Source: Actinomycetes bacterium
Lineage (GTDB): Bacteria; Actinomycetota; Acidimicrobiia; Acidimicrobiales; RAAP-2
DNA: 64,000 nt
Assembly (NCBI GenBank): GCA_021778895.1
Contig: JAJYBR010000006.1
Coordinates: forward strand, 1 to 64,000
Direction: 5' to 3'
The position numbers and the translations under genes were made by a program. Below, one piece after another: positions 1-8,334 of this stretch (the first letter of the stretch is position 1; each line of letters opens with the position of its first letter). Under the pieces are notes generated by a model. That model saw nothing but the letters and a program-made list of their open reading frames with translations. It made no database searches and was not told where the DNA came from.

Positions 1-42
1 CATCCTCCTTGGCGGCAATTGGTCTTGACACCAAGGAGGATG
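1..42. repeat. 12-bp perfect inverted repeat, probable IS-associated hairpin
   Basis: Arms CATCCTCCTTGG (1-12) and CCAAGGAGGATG (31-42) are perfect reverse complements around an 18-nt loop. It lies at the window edge next to transposase debris, so it may be part of an insertion-sequence end or a terminator of something to the left. It resembles no terminator closely because no T-run follows either arm. Confidence 0.5.
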
Positions 43-68
43 GCACTCACCCCGGGCTTTTAGGTTGA

Positions 69-569
69 TGGCTGACCGACACGTTCACCCGTACGCGGTG
101 CGACACGTTTGCCTGTACGCGGACAGCGCGCCGACTGCTCACGCGCGCCGAGGAGAGCCTCACTCCCGAGGCGGCCGAGCGGCTGGGGGTGCTGCTGAGC
201 CTCGGTGACCCCACGGCTGAGGTCGCTGTCGCCTACCGGGTGAAAGAGCGTCTCCGCGACTTCTACCGCGAGAGCGACCCGGCACTCGCTGAGGCTCTTC
301 TCGCCGACCTGCGCGACAAGTGCTTGGCGCGATCCATGCCGCCCGAGATCCGTCGGCTCGGCAGGACGATTCGGACCTGGTTCGCGAAAATGTGCAACTT
401 CCACCTGGCCCGACTCACCAACGGGCCCACCGAGTCACTTAACAACCTCATCAAGCGCATCAAGCGTGTCGGCTTCGGGTTCCGCAACTTCGAGAACTAC
501 CGAATCCGAGCTCTCCTCTACGCCGGCAAGCCCAACTGGCGAGTTCTCGGCTCGATCGTGGTTCGATGA
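69..569 (+). pseudogene. ISL3-family transposase, 3' fragment
   Basis: The open frame from 69 carries only the C-terminal part of an ISL3-type DDE transposase. Visible family features are a helical stretch beginning LTPEAAERL (from about 159), then NGPTESLNN and the terminal FRNFENYRIRALLYAG. Full ISL3 transposases are about 400-550 residues; here about 150 are recognisable. The N-terminal zinc-finger/HTH region and the first catalytic acidic residues are missing. No credible start exists; the GTG at 189 is internal to the homology. It is a decayed element next to the tRNA genes and is not expected to be active. Confidence 0.8.
77..122. repeat. Two-copy 22-bp direct repeat at the IS junction
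   Basis: Units at 77-98 and 101-122 match at 19 of 22 positions, with a 24-bp period. They begin CGACACGTT and end GTACGCGG. They lie just upstream of the recognisable part of an ISL3-like transposase fragment. Short repeated terminal motifs are typical of the ends of some insertion sequences, so this may be the end of a second element that truncated the transposase. That is inference. Confidence 0.45.
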
Positions 570-570
570 G

Positions 571-597
571 GGACACCCCGTCAGATTCCGATGAGCC
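571..597. mobile_element. Probable right terminal inverted repeat of the ISL3-like element
   Basis: Immediately after the transposase stop the sequence reads GGACACCCCGTC...GATGAGCC. Read inwards this begins GGCTCATCGG, the GGCTC start expected for ISL3-family ends. The matching left end is not in the window, so neither the pair nor a target duplication can be confirmed. The element ends about 10 bp from the 3' end of the tRNA-Glu gene. Confidence 0.5.
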
Positions 598-607
598 ATC
601 ACACGAG

Positions 608-680
608 CAGTCCCAACGGGGTTCGAACCCGTGTCTCCACCTTGAGAGGGTGGTGTCCTAGGCCACTAGACGATGGGACC
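608..680 (-). tRNA. tRNA-Glu (anticodon CUC)
   Basis: The reverse strand folds as a 73-nt cloverleaf. The acceptor arm is GGTCCCA with TGGGACT (first pair G-U). The anticodon stem CCACC/GGTGG closes the loop CTCTCAA, giving anticodon CTC. The T arm is ACGGG-TTCGAAC-CCCGT. The discriminator is G and CCA is not encoded. It lies downstream of tRNA-Gln and gltX on the same strand and reads GAG, the dominant Glu codon in this GC-rich genome. Confidence 0.95.
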
Positions 681-710
681 ATTGAGCCGGACCGCCAGGC
701 GGCCGGTTCG

Positions 711-782
711 CTCGGGGGCAAGGACTCGAACCCTGAATAACTGGACCAGAACCAGCTGTGTTGCCAATTACACCACCCCCGA
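711..782 (-). tRNA. tRNA-Gln (anticodon CUG)
   Basis: The reverse strand folds as a 72-nt cloverleaf. The acceptor TCGGGGG pairs with CCCCCGA. The D stem is GTGT/ACAC. The anticodon stem GCTGG/CCAGT encloses TTCTGGT, giving anticodon CTG. The T arm is CAGGG-TTCGAGT-CCTTG. CCA is not encoded. It sits between gltX and tRNA-Glu. In most actinobacteria this tRNA is charged with Glu by GluRS and then amidated by GatCAB, which suits its position beside gltX. Confidence 0.94.
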
Positions 783-834
783 AGGGCTCGGCAATCTTAC
801 ACGACGTCCGTGGGCGCGCCAGCCGGTGCGGTCC

Positions 835-2274
835 TCACGAGACCCGCGCGAGGGCGGCGCGCAGTCGAGCCAGGGTGCGCTCGCGACCGAGCAGCTCCAG
901 CGACTCGAAGAGCGGTGGTCCCACCCGTGTGCCAGTGACCGCGACGCGCACCGGAGCCTGGGCCCGGCGCAGTGACAGCCCGACGCCCTCGCCAATTTCG
1001 ATCAGTGCGTCGTGCAGCGACGCGGCGGTGAAGTCGATCTCGGCGAAGCGCTCGATGGCGACGGCGAGCACGACGCGCCCTAGCGGATCGTTGGCGAGGA
1101 CCGCCGCGACCGCCTCCTCGTCGTACGCCACGTCGTCGCCGAAGAGGAAGGCGACCATCGCGGGCACCTCGGAGAGCGTCGTCACGCGCGTCTGGACCAG
1201 CGGAACGGCGCGCGCGAAGACGTCGGCGTCGAAGTCGTTCGGTGCCCACGGGGGTGGCGCACCCGTTCGCCCGGTCTCGGGACCCGGTGACACCCAGGGT
1301 CGACACGCCCGGGCGAATGCGTCGCTCGTCATCGCGCGCAGGTACTCGCCGTTCAGGTGGGTGAGCTTCTTCACGTCGAAGAAGGCGGGCGATCGCGAGA
1401 CCGCGGAGAGGTCGAACTCGCCGATCAGCGTCGCCCGGTCGGCGATCTCTCCCCCGGGGGGGCTCCACCCGAGGAGGGCCAGGTAGTTGACCATCGCCTC
1501 GGGCAGGTAGCCCTGGTCGCGGTAGGACTCGAGGGCGACGGGGTCCTTGCGCTTGGAGAGCTTCTTGCGCTGCTCGTTGACCAGCATCGGCAGGTGCGCG
1601 TAGACCGGCAGGTCGACGCGCTCCTGGCCGGCGCAGTGGTTGAGGGCCTCCCACATGAGGACCTGCTTGGGGGTCGTCGGCAGCAGGTCCTCGCCGCGGA
1701 TCACGTGGGTGATGCGGGCACTGCGGTCGTCGACCAGGTTGGCGAGCGGGTAGAGGACGACGCCAGTCGGCCGCATGACGACGAAGTCGCCGATCGCCTC
1801 GTGGGGGAAGGTCACCGCCCCGCGCACCAGGTCCTCGATCGTCGTCGTCCCCTCGTCGGGCATGCGGAAGCGCAGGGCGGTGCTCGGCCCGCGCGGGAGC
1901 TCGCGCGTGCGGCAGTAGCCGTCGTAGCCGGGGTGGCCAGAGGCGGCCGCGCGCGCGTCGATCTGCTCGCGGGTGCAGTCGCAGGCGTAGAGGTAGCCCT
2001 CCTCCCACAGCGCCTCGACGGCCGCGTGGTGGTCACCCAGGTTGTCGGACTGCAGGGTCGGCCCCTCGTCCCAGTCGAGGCCCAGCCACGTCAGGGCGTC
2101 GAGGATCCCCTGGCGCCACTCGTCGCGGTTGCGCTCGGTGTCGGTGTCCTCGATGCGCAGCACGAAGGTGCCGCCGTGGCGGCGCGCGAAGAGCCAGTTG
2201 AACAGGCTGGTGCGCGCCGAGCCCACGTGGAAGAACCCCGTGGGCGAGGGGGCGAAGCGGACGCGGGGCGTCAC
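835..2274 (-). CDS. gltX: Glutamyl-tRNA synthetase
   Basis: Class I aminoacyl-tRNA synthetase of 479 residues that charges tRNA-Glu with glutamate in the cytoplasm. The N-terminus VRFAPSPTG is the classic GluRS signature, followed by the HIGH-motif variant HVGS. The ERNRDEW segment and the KMSKS variant KLSKRK near residue 250 follow. The GTG start is fixed by its 4-bp GTGA overlap with the stop of the upstream ferredoxin gene. Length is normal for bacterial GluRS. tRNA-Gln and tRNA-Glu genes follow directly. No GlnRS is visible here, so the enzyme is probably non-discriminating; that is family knowledge, not shown by sequence. Confidence 0.96.
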   Translation of the reverse strand: MTPRVRFAPSPTGFFHVGSARTSLFNWLFARRHGGTFVLRIEDTDTERNRDEWRQGILDALTWLGLDWDEGPTLQSDNLGDHHAAVEALWEEGYLYACDCTREQIDARAAASGHPGYDGYCRTRELPRGPSTALRFRMPDEGTTTIEDLVRGAVTFPHEAIGDFVVMRPTGVVLYPLANLVDDRSARITHVIRGEDLLPTTPKQVLMWEALNHCAGQERVDLPVYAHLPMLVNEQRKKLSKRKDPVALESYRDQGYLPEAMVNYLALLGWSPPGGEIADRATLIGEFDLSAVSRSPAFFDVKKLTHLNGEYLRAMTSDAFARACRPWVSPGPETGRTGAPPPWAPNDFDADVFARAVPLVQTRVTTLSEVPAMVAFLFGDDVAYDEEAVAAVLANDPLGRVVLAVAIERFAEIDFTAASLHDALIEIGEGVGLSLRRAQAPVRVAVTGTRVGPPLFESLELLGRERTLARLRAALARVS

Positions 2275-2462
2275 TCGGAGATGCTCAGGGCGCCGTTGGG
2301 GCAGCTGGCGACGGCTTCGCGGAGGCGCTCGTCGAAGGCGGGTCCGGGCTCGTCGTTGAGGATGTACATGTAGCCGTCGTCGCGCACCTCGAAGACCTCG
2401 GGGGCGATGCCCATGCACACCGCGTTCGAGGTGCACAGGTCGTAGTTCACGTGGATCTTCAT
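2271..2462 (-). CDS. Small single-cluster ferredoxin, 3Fe-4S type
   Basis: A 63-residue acidic electron carrier. The visible ligands are Cys10 and Cys16 (C-x5-C, with no Cys between) and a later Cys-Pro near residue 54. A four-cluster ferredoxin would read CxxCxxC, so the missing middle Cys points to a [3Fe-4S] centre, as in ferredoxins that serve actinobacterial cytochromes P450. No P450 is in the window, so the partner is unknown. The ATG is preceded by AAAGGAG. The stop overlaps the gltX start by GTGA, so the two genes are translationally coupled although their functions are unrelated. Confidence 0.88.
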   Translation of the reverse strand: MKIHVNYDLCTSNAVCMGIAPEVFEVRDDGYMYILNDEPGPAFDERLREAVASCPNGALSISE

Positions 2463-2529
2463 GGCGCTCCTTTGGCCCCATGGTACCGGGCGCCGGGGCG
2501 CTGCCTACAGTGGACCGAAAGGAGGTCTG
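2463..2529. promoter_or_regulatory. Divergent promoter region, ferredoxin-gltX / aldo-keto reductase
   Basis: The 67-bp gap holds a minus-strand TACCAT (2480-2485) about 17 bp before the ferredoxin start and a plus-strand TACAGT (2506-2511) about 18 bp before the reductase GTG. Both fit the TANNNT -10 pattern seen across the window. Both genes also have good Shine-Dalgarno sequences (AAAGGAG in each direction), so these would be leadered transcripts. No clear -35 is seen. Confidence 0.5.
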
Positions 2530-3453
2530 GTGGAACATCGCGCTCTGGGCTCGCTGTCGGTGTCGGTCGTCGGGGTGGGCTGCAACAACTTCGGCTCGCG
2601 CCTGGACGAGGAGGCCTCGGCCGCCGTCGTCCACGCCGCCCTCGACGCGGGGATCACGCTCTTCGACACCGCCGACACCTACGGGGGCACCCAGTCCGAG
2701 GTTTTCCTCGGTCGGGCGCTGCGCTCCCGGCGCTCCGAGGCGGTCATCGCGACCAAGTTCGGCATGCCGCTCGACGACGAGAGCTTCGGGGCCAGCCCGG
2801 CCTACGTGCGCCGGGCCTGCCAGGCGTCCCTGACGCGCCTCGGGGTCGACCACATCGACCTGTACCAGCTCCACTACCCCGACGACACGGTCCCCATCGC
2901 CGAGACCCTGGGGGCCCTCGGCGAGCTGGTCGAGGCCGGCCTGGTGCGCGAGATCGGCTGCTCCAACCTGACGGCCGACCAGTTGCGCGCCGCCTGGGTG
3001 GCCGCCGCCGGTCGACCGGGGTTCGCCTCGATCCAGAACCAGTACTCCTTGCTCGCCCGCGAGCCCGAGTCCGACGGGGTCCTCGGCGCGTGCGCCGAGC
3101 TCGGCGTGGGCCTGTTGCCGTATTATCCCTTGGCCAACGGGCTGCTCACCGGCAAGTTCCACCCCGGCGAGCCCGTCCCCGAGGGCACGCGCCTGGCCCT
3201 GATGAGCCCGGAGCGCGCCGTCCACTGGCTCTCCGAGCGCTTCCAGCACGCCGTGGACGGTCTGCTCACCTACGCCGAGGAGCTGGGCACCCCGATCCTC
3301 ACTCTCGCCTTCTCCTGGCTCCTCGACCACCGCGAGGTCGCCTCGGTGATCGCCGGCGCCTCGAGTCCCGCCCAGGTGCGCGCCAACGCCGCCGCCGCCC
3401 ACCACTTGGACCCCGACGTGCGGGCTCGCCTGGACGCCCTGACCGCTCCCTGA
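2530..3453 (+). CDS. Aldo/keto reductase
   Basis: NAD(P)H-dependent oxidoreductase of the AKR superfamily, 307 residues, (beta/alpha)8 barrel. The catalytic tetrad is visible: Asp46 and Tyr51 in DTADTYG, Lys76 in ATKFG, and a His near 117 in YQLHYPD. The C-terminal SVIAGASSPAQVRANA segment is the usual cofactor-binding region of the YghZ/Tas-like branch. The GTG start is chosen for AAAGGAGGT 4 bp upstream; an upstream ATG at 2461 lies in the ferredoxin start region and has no ribosome site. The substrate cannot be told from sequence. It is monocistronic. Confidence 0.9.
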   Translation: MEHRALGSLSVSVVGVGCNNFGSRLDEEASAAVVHAALDAGITLFDTADTYGGTQSEVFLGRALRSRRSEAVIATKFGMPLDDESFGASPAYVRRACQASLTRLGVDHIDLYQLHYPDDTVPIAETLGALGELVEAGLVREIGCSNLTADQLRAAWVAAAGRPGFASIQNQYSLLAREPESDGVLGACAELGVGLLPYYPLANGLLTGKFHPGEPVPEGTRLALMSPERAVHWLSERFQHAVDGLLTYAEELGTPILTLAFSWLLDHREVASVIAGASSPAQVRANAAAAHHLDPDVRARLDALTAP

Positions 3454-3483
3454 GGCGACCGACCGGGCACCGGGTATTTCCCC

Positions 3484-3489
3484 TACTGT
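3484..3489 (+). promoter_or_regulatory. Putative -10 element (TACTGT) of the COG4315 gene
   Basis: TACTGT lies 36 bp before the ATG of the secreted protein and within a small hairpin (CCTAC-TGTC-GTAGG, 3482-3495). It fits the TANNNT pattern of the window. No convincing -35 is seen. Confidence 0.4.
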
Positions 3490-3525
3490 CGTAGGTGGAA
3501 CGGTTCTCGATCGAAAGGGGGGACG

Positions 3526-4026
3526 ATGACCGCTTCATCACTGCACCCCACCGCACGGCGGCTGGCCTGCCTCACTGCTGCGGCCACCTTGACCCTGGCG
3601 GTGACCCCGAGCCTGGCCGGAGCGGCCCGGGTCACCCACCGCCACGTCGTCAAGGTCGTCACGCTCAAGGGCTACGGCCGCGTGCTCGAGACGCTCTCGG
3701 GCCACGTGCTCTACACCTACGGCCGCGACGGCCGCAACCGCTCGCGCTGCTACGGCACGTGCATCGCCATCTGGCCGGCCCTCAAAGTTCCCGCGCACAC
3801 CGTGCCGACCGGGACGGCAGGACTGGGCGTCTTCCAGCGCGCCAAGGGCGTCTTCCAGGTGAGCTTCCGCGGCCGGCCGCTCTACCTCTTCGTCTCGGAC
3901 ACCCGGGCGAACGAGGTGAAGGGGAACCACGTCACCGACTTCGTGGTGGCCTCGCTCACCGGTGTGCGCAAGGCGGTCAAGAAGCACGCGCCCACGACGT
4001 CCACGACCTCGGGCTACGGCTACTGA
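3526..4026 (+). CDS. Secreted COG4315 / Lipoprotein_15-type repeat protein
   Basis: A 166-residue exported protein of unknown role. Residues 1-34 form a signal peptide with a basic start, hydrophobic core and an AGA-type cleavage site. There is no lipobox Cys. Two copies of the family repeat follow: LSGHVLYTYGRDGRNRSRC with CYGTCIAIWPAL, and GRPLYLFVSDTRANEVKG. These match the secreted repeat found in many actinobacterial proteins (PF03640). The two Cys in RCYGTC may pair. The ATG follows a G-rich ribosome site (AAAGGGGGG). Function is not established for the family. Confidence 0.82.
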   Translation: MTASSLHPTARRLACLTAAATLTLAVTPSLAGAARVTHRHVVKVVTLKGYGRVLETLSGHVLYTYGRDGRNRSRCYGTCIAIWPALKVPAHTVPTGTAGLGVFQRAKGVFQVSFRGRPLYLFVSDTRANEVKGNHVTDFVVASLTGVRKAVKKHAPTTSTTSGYGY

Positions 4027-4040
4027 TCGCCAAACGTGAC

Positions 4041-4069
4041 GGTGCCCCGGCCCAGCGGGCCGGGGCACC
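4041..4069. terminator. Bidirectional hairpin terminator between COG4315 gene and pntB
   Basis: GGTGCCCCGGCCC (4041-4053) and GGGCCGGGGCACC (4057-4069) form a 13-bp stem with a 3-nt loop between two convergent genes. No U-tract is present, as is common in high-GC actinobacteria. Confidence 0.75.
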
Positions 4070-4090
4070 GGGTGCGCAGGAAGGCGACGG

Positions 4091-5488
4091 CTAGCTGGCC
4101 TTGACGGCCGCCACCATCTTGGTCAGCGTGTCCTTGGCGTCCCCGAAGACCAGCGTGGTCTTGGGGTTGTAGAGCAGCTCGTTCTCGATGCCGGCGAAGC
4201 CCGGGCGCATGGAGCGCTTGAGGAACACGACGTTCTCGGCCAGGTCGGCGTGGATGATCGGCATCCCGTAGATCGGGGACGTCTTGTCGTCCACGGCGGC
4301 CGGGTTGACGGTGTCGTTCGCGCCCACCACGAGGGCCACGTCGGCCGTCTGGAGCTCGGAGTTCGCCTCGTCCATCTCGACCAGCTGCTCGTAGGGGACG
4401 TTGGCCTCGGCCAGCAGCACGTTCATGTGGCCCGGCATGCGCCCGGCGACCGGGTGGATGCCGTAGAAGACCTCGATGCCCTTGGACTCGAGCAGGTCGG
4501 CCAGCTCGCGCAGGACGTGCTGGCCCTGCGAGACGGCCAGGCCGTAGCCGGGGATGAAGACCACCCGGCTGGCGAAGCCCAGCATGATGGCGATGTCCTC
4601 GGGGCTGCCCGAGCGCACCGAGCGGCCGTCGGCGCGCTCGGTGGCCCCGCTGGCCGTGACGTTCGCCCCGAAGGCTGAGAACAGGATGTTGCCCAGGCTG
4701 CGGCCCATGGCCTTGCTCATGAGGCGGGTCAGCAGGAGACCGGAGGCACCCACCAGGGTGCCGGCCACGATCAGCAGGTTGGATCCCAGGGTGAATCCCG
4801 AGGCCGCCACGGCGACGCCGGTGAAGGCGTTGAGCAGCGAGATCAGCACCGGCACGTCGGCGCCGCCGATGGGCAGCACGAAGAGCACGCCGAGCACCGC
4901 GGCCAGGCCGAGCAGCACCCAGATCATCGTCTGGGAGGCACTGACCAGCACCCACACGATCGTCACCAGCGAGGCCAGCCCGACGATGCCGTTGATGAAC
5001 TGCTGGCCCGGGTAGGTGACGGGCCGACCGGTCATGAGCTCTTGGAGCTTGGCGAACGAGACCGCCGAGCCGGCGAACGAGAAGGTGCCGATGAGCACGC
5101 CGAGCAGCACCTCGAGGGCCACGTAGGTGGCCGGGTGCGTCGACTTGATGTGCATGAACTCGGTGATGGACACCAGCGCCGCCGCGCCGCCGCCCACGCC
5201 GTTGAAGATGGCCACCAGCTGGGGCATGGCGGTCATCTTCACGAACCGGGCGACCGGCACCGCCACGACCAGTCCGATGACGATCCCGAGGATCATCAGG
5301 GGCACGTGGTACATCGCGTGACCGTCCACGGGACGGAAGAACGTCGCCACGATCGCGACCAGCATGCCGAAGGCCGCCAGCATGTTGCCGTGGCGCGCCC
5401 GCTTGGGGCTGCCCAGGCCCTTCAGGGCCAGGACGAAGGTGGTGGCGGAGAACAGGTAGAGAAGATCGATCAGGGTCCCGCGACTCAC
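4091..5488 (-). CDS. pntB: NAD(P) transhydrogenase subunit beta
   Basis: Membrane and NADP(H)-binding subunit of the proton-translocating transhydrogenase, which moves hydride between NADH and NADP+ using the proton gradient. The 465-residue protein has about eight or nine hydrophobic segments, then the C-terminal NADP-binding domain III: GYGLAVSQGQH, VFYGIHPVAGRMPGHMNVLL, and VVGANDTVNP. The GTG start overlaps the pntAB stop as GTGA. It is the last gene of pntAA-pntAB-pntB, so the three subunits are made in stoichiometric coupling. It supplies NADPH for biosynthesis. Confidence 0.95.
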   Translation of the reverse strand: MSRGTLIDLLYLFSATTFVLALKGLGSPKRARHGNMLAAFGMLVAIVATFFRPVDGHAMYHVPLMILGIVIGLVVAVPVARFVKMTAMPQLVAIFNGVGGGAAALVSITEFMHIKSTHPATYVALEVLLGVLIGTFSFAGSAVSFAKLQELMTGRPVTYPGQQFINGIVGLASLVTIVWVLVSASQTMIWVLLGLAAVLGVLFVLPIGGADVPVLISLLNAFTGVAVAASGFTLGSNLLIVAGTLVGASGLLLTRLMSKAMGRSLGNILFSAFGANVTASGATERADGRSVRSGSPEDIAIMLGFASRVVFIPGYGLAVSQGQHVLRELADLLESKGIEVFYGIHPVAGRMPGHMNVLLAEANVPYEQLVEMDEANSELQTADVALVVGANDTVNPAAVDDKTSPIYGMPIIHADLAENVVFLKRSMRPGFAGIENELLYNPKTTLVFGDAKDTLTKMVAAVKAS

Positions 5489-5807
5489 TTGGCCACCTCA
5501 CTGGTCGCCCCGGCCTTGGGGGTCTTGGCCTTGGGCTTGAACATCTCGAGCATGCGGTCGGTGACCACGAAGCCGCCCACCACGTTCAGCGCGGCCAAGA
5601 TGACCGCGAGGAAGCCGAGGATCTCCTCGGCGTTGGTGGTGGCCGCGCCGAGGATCGTCATCGAGCCCACCAGGATCACGCCGTGGATGGCGTTCGAGCC
5701 GCTCATGAGCGGGGTGTGCAGGATGCTGGGCACCTTGGCGATGATCTCGATGCCGACGAAGATCGTCAGCATGAAGACCGTCGCGTACTGGAGCAGGGCG
5801 TTCCCCA

Positions 5808-5808
<1 letters not shown>
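5485..5808 (-). CDS. pntAB: NAD(P) transhydrogenase subunit alpha, membrane part
   Basis: A 107-residue protein with three hydrophobic segments, corresponding to the C-terminal membrane part of the E. coli PntA chain. The split alpha subunit is the Rhodospirillum-like arrangement. MGNALLQYATVFMLTIFVGIE opens the protein and VVGGFVVTDRMLEMFKPK is the usual end of the last helix. The ATG at 5808 shares its A with the pntAA stop (TGATG). The longer upstream frame has no membrane-protein character and lies inside pntAA, so it is rejected as the start. Confidence 0.93.
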
Positions 5809-6959
<1,151 letters not shown>

Positions 6960-6965
6960 CGCTCT

Positions 6966-6971
6966 GTTCTA
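6966..6971 (-). promoter_or_regulatory. -10 element (TAGAAC) of leaderless pntAA
   Basis: Reverse-strand TAGAAC is followed by exactly six bases and then the pntAA ATG, so the expected transcription start coincides with the start codon. The same hexamer and spacing occur before ogt. Confidence 0.6.
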
Positions 6972-6999
6972 CCACTCGAGCTCCGGTGCTCCCTCCGGG

Positions 7000-7815
7000 T
7001 TACCCCTCGTCAGCCACGAAGTCCACCAGGACTTTGGTCACAACTTGCGGCGCCTCGAGCACGAACCAGTGCCCCAGACCCTCGAGGCGCACGTAGGTGA
7101 AGCCCGCCGCGCAGTAGCGGGCCGAGCCCATCATCTGCTCCTCGGTGAGCCCGCGGTCGCCGCTGGCCCAGATCCCGAGCGCCGGCACGGCGAGCGGCGC
7201 GAGGCGCGGCGGCGCGCTGACGAAGGCGTCGGCCGGCAGGTTCGCGCGGTACCAGTTGAGGTGCGCGCGCAGCTGGCCCGCAGCCAGCCCCGCCGCGACG
7301 GCGGCGGCGTCGGGGTGCCCCATGCGGGTGAGCAGCGCGTAGTCCTCCATGGCGACGAAGGCCTCGCCGACGCCCTCGACCAGGAAGGCCTGCACGTAGA
7401 GGCTGGCCAGCATCTGGGCCAGGCCGCCCGAGCGGAAGGCCGTCGGGTGCCCGACCGCCAGTGCGCTGAGGGTGCGCACGCGCTCGGGATGGGTCAGGGC
7501 GACCGCCCAGGCCAGGGCCGCGCCCCAGTCGTGGCCGACCACGTGGGCGCGCTCGACACCGGCCGCGTCGAGCACCCCGAGGACGTCACCCACCAGGTGG
7601 TGCATCGCGTAGTCGGCCACCGCGTCGGGCCGGTCCGAGCGCCCGCAGCCCCGCAGGTCCGGGGCGATCACCCGGTGGCCCGCGCGCGCCAGTCCGGGCA
7701 CGACCCCTCGCCACAGGCGCGCGGTGTCGGGCCAGCCGTGCAGCAGCACGACGGGCGATCCCGCCCCGACGTCGTCGCTGACCAGGCGCACGCCCCCCGC
7801 GCGGCTCTCGAGCAC
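7000..7815 (-). CDS. Alpha/beta hydrolase, epoxide hydrolase-like
   Basis: A 271-residue alpha/beta-hydrolase. The oxyanion motif HGWPD near residue 26 and the nucleophile elbow VVGHDWG put Asp, not Ser, at the nucleophile. Those two features are typical of soluble epoxide hydrolases and fluoroacetate/haloalkane dehalogenases. The acid in IWASGDRGL and the final His in LGHWFVLEAP complete the triad. HGWP...GHDWG with this cap length favours epoxide hydrolase, but the substrate is unknown. The GTG has no ribosome site and lies 6 bp after TAGCGT, so it is predicted leaderless. It is divergent from ogt. Confidence 0.85.
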   Translation of the reverse strand: MLESRAGGVRLVSDDVGAGSPVVLLHGWPDTARLWRGVVPGLARAGHRVIAPDLRGCGRSDRPDAVADYAMHHLVGDVLGVLDAAGVERAHVVGHDWGAALAWAVALTHPERVRTLSALAVGHPTAFRSGGLAQMLASLYVQAFLVEGVGEAFVAMEDYALLTRMGHPDAAAVAAGLAAGQLRAHLNWYRANLPADAFVSAPPRLAPLAVPALGIWASGDRGLTEEQMMGSARYCAAGFTYVRLEGLGHWFVLEAPQVVTKVLVDFVADEG

Positions 7816-7821
7816 ACCGGC

Positions 7822-7842
7822 ACGCTAGCCGTGGGCTAGAAC
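7822..7842. promoter_or_regulatory. Back-to-back leaderless promoters for the hydrolase and ogt
   Basis: In a 33-bp divergent gap, TAGCGT on the minus strand (7822-7827) sits 6 bp before the hydrolase GTG. TAGAAC on the plus strand (7837-7842) sits 6 bp before the ogt ATG. Only 9 bp separate the two hexamers, so the polymerase footprints must overlap and each -35 region falls near or inside the other gene. Confidence 0.6.
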
Positions 7843-7848
7843 CGACGC

Positions 7849-8334
7849 ATGCCCGCCGTCGTCCACGTCCCCTCGCCCCTCGGCGACCTCGCCGTGGCCG
7901 GCGACGCCGCGGGCGTCACCCGCATCTGGCTGCCCCTCGAGGGCCCCCCGCCGGCCGCGGGCGTCGCGCCGCCGGCCGTGCGCCAGGCCGCGGCCCAGGT
8001 CGCCGCCTACCTCGCGGGCCGCCGGCGCGCGCTGCACGTGCGCTACGGCGCAGTACGGGCCACACCCTTCCAGCGCGCGGTGTGGGAGCAGATCGCCGCC
8101 ATCCCCTACGGCGAGGTCCGCACCTACGGCGAGGTCGCGGCGGCACTCGGGCGTCCGGGGGCCGCTCGGGCCGTCGGTCAGGCGACGGGCGCCAACCCCT
8201 GGCCGATCGCCATCCCCTGCCACCGCGTGGTGGCCGCGAACGGCCCCGGCGGCTTCGGCGGCGGGTCGGCGCTCAAGGACTTCCTGCTCCACCTGGAGTC
8301 GACCCGCCCCGCGCCCCGCGCCGCGGGTCGATGA
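7849..8334 (+). CDS. ogt: Methylated-DNA--[protein]-cysteine S-methyltransferase
   Basis: Suicide DNA-repair protein that removes O6-alkyl groups from guanine. In 161 residues, the active site IPCHRVV is intact with acceptor Cys124. The helix-turn-helix region TPFQRAVWEQIAAIPYGEVRTYGEVA and the RAVGQATGANPWPI segment are standard. The N-terminal domain is short, as in Ogt/MGMT-only proteins, with no Ada regulatory domain. The ATG lies 6 bp after TAGAAC, suggesting a leaderless transcript. Its last 62 bp overlap the convergent membrane-protein gene. Confidence 0.94.
   Translation: MPAVVHVPSPLGDLAVAGDAAGVTRIWLPLEGPPPAAGVAPPAVRQAAAQVAAYLAGRRRALHVRYGAVRATPFQRAVWEQIAAIPYGEVRTYGEVAAALGRPGAARAVGQATGANPWPIAIPCHRVVAANGPGGFGGGSALKDFLLHLESTRPAPRAAGR

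Noticed and set aside
570..607. tRNA-gene attachment site for an integrated element
   Set aside because: No integrase and no repeat of the tRNA 3' end are present; the adjacent element is a transposase-type IS.
835..3405. An 856-residue minus-strand frame reaching upstream of gltX
   Set aside because: Only its C-terminal 479 residues are GluRS; the N-terminal part is the antisense of the aldo/keto reductase and ferredoxin region. Long antisense frames are common in this GC-rich DNA.
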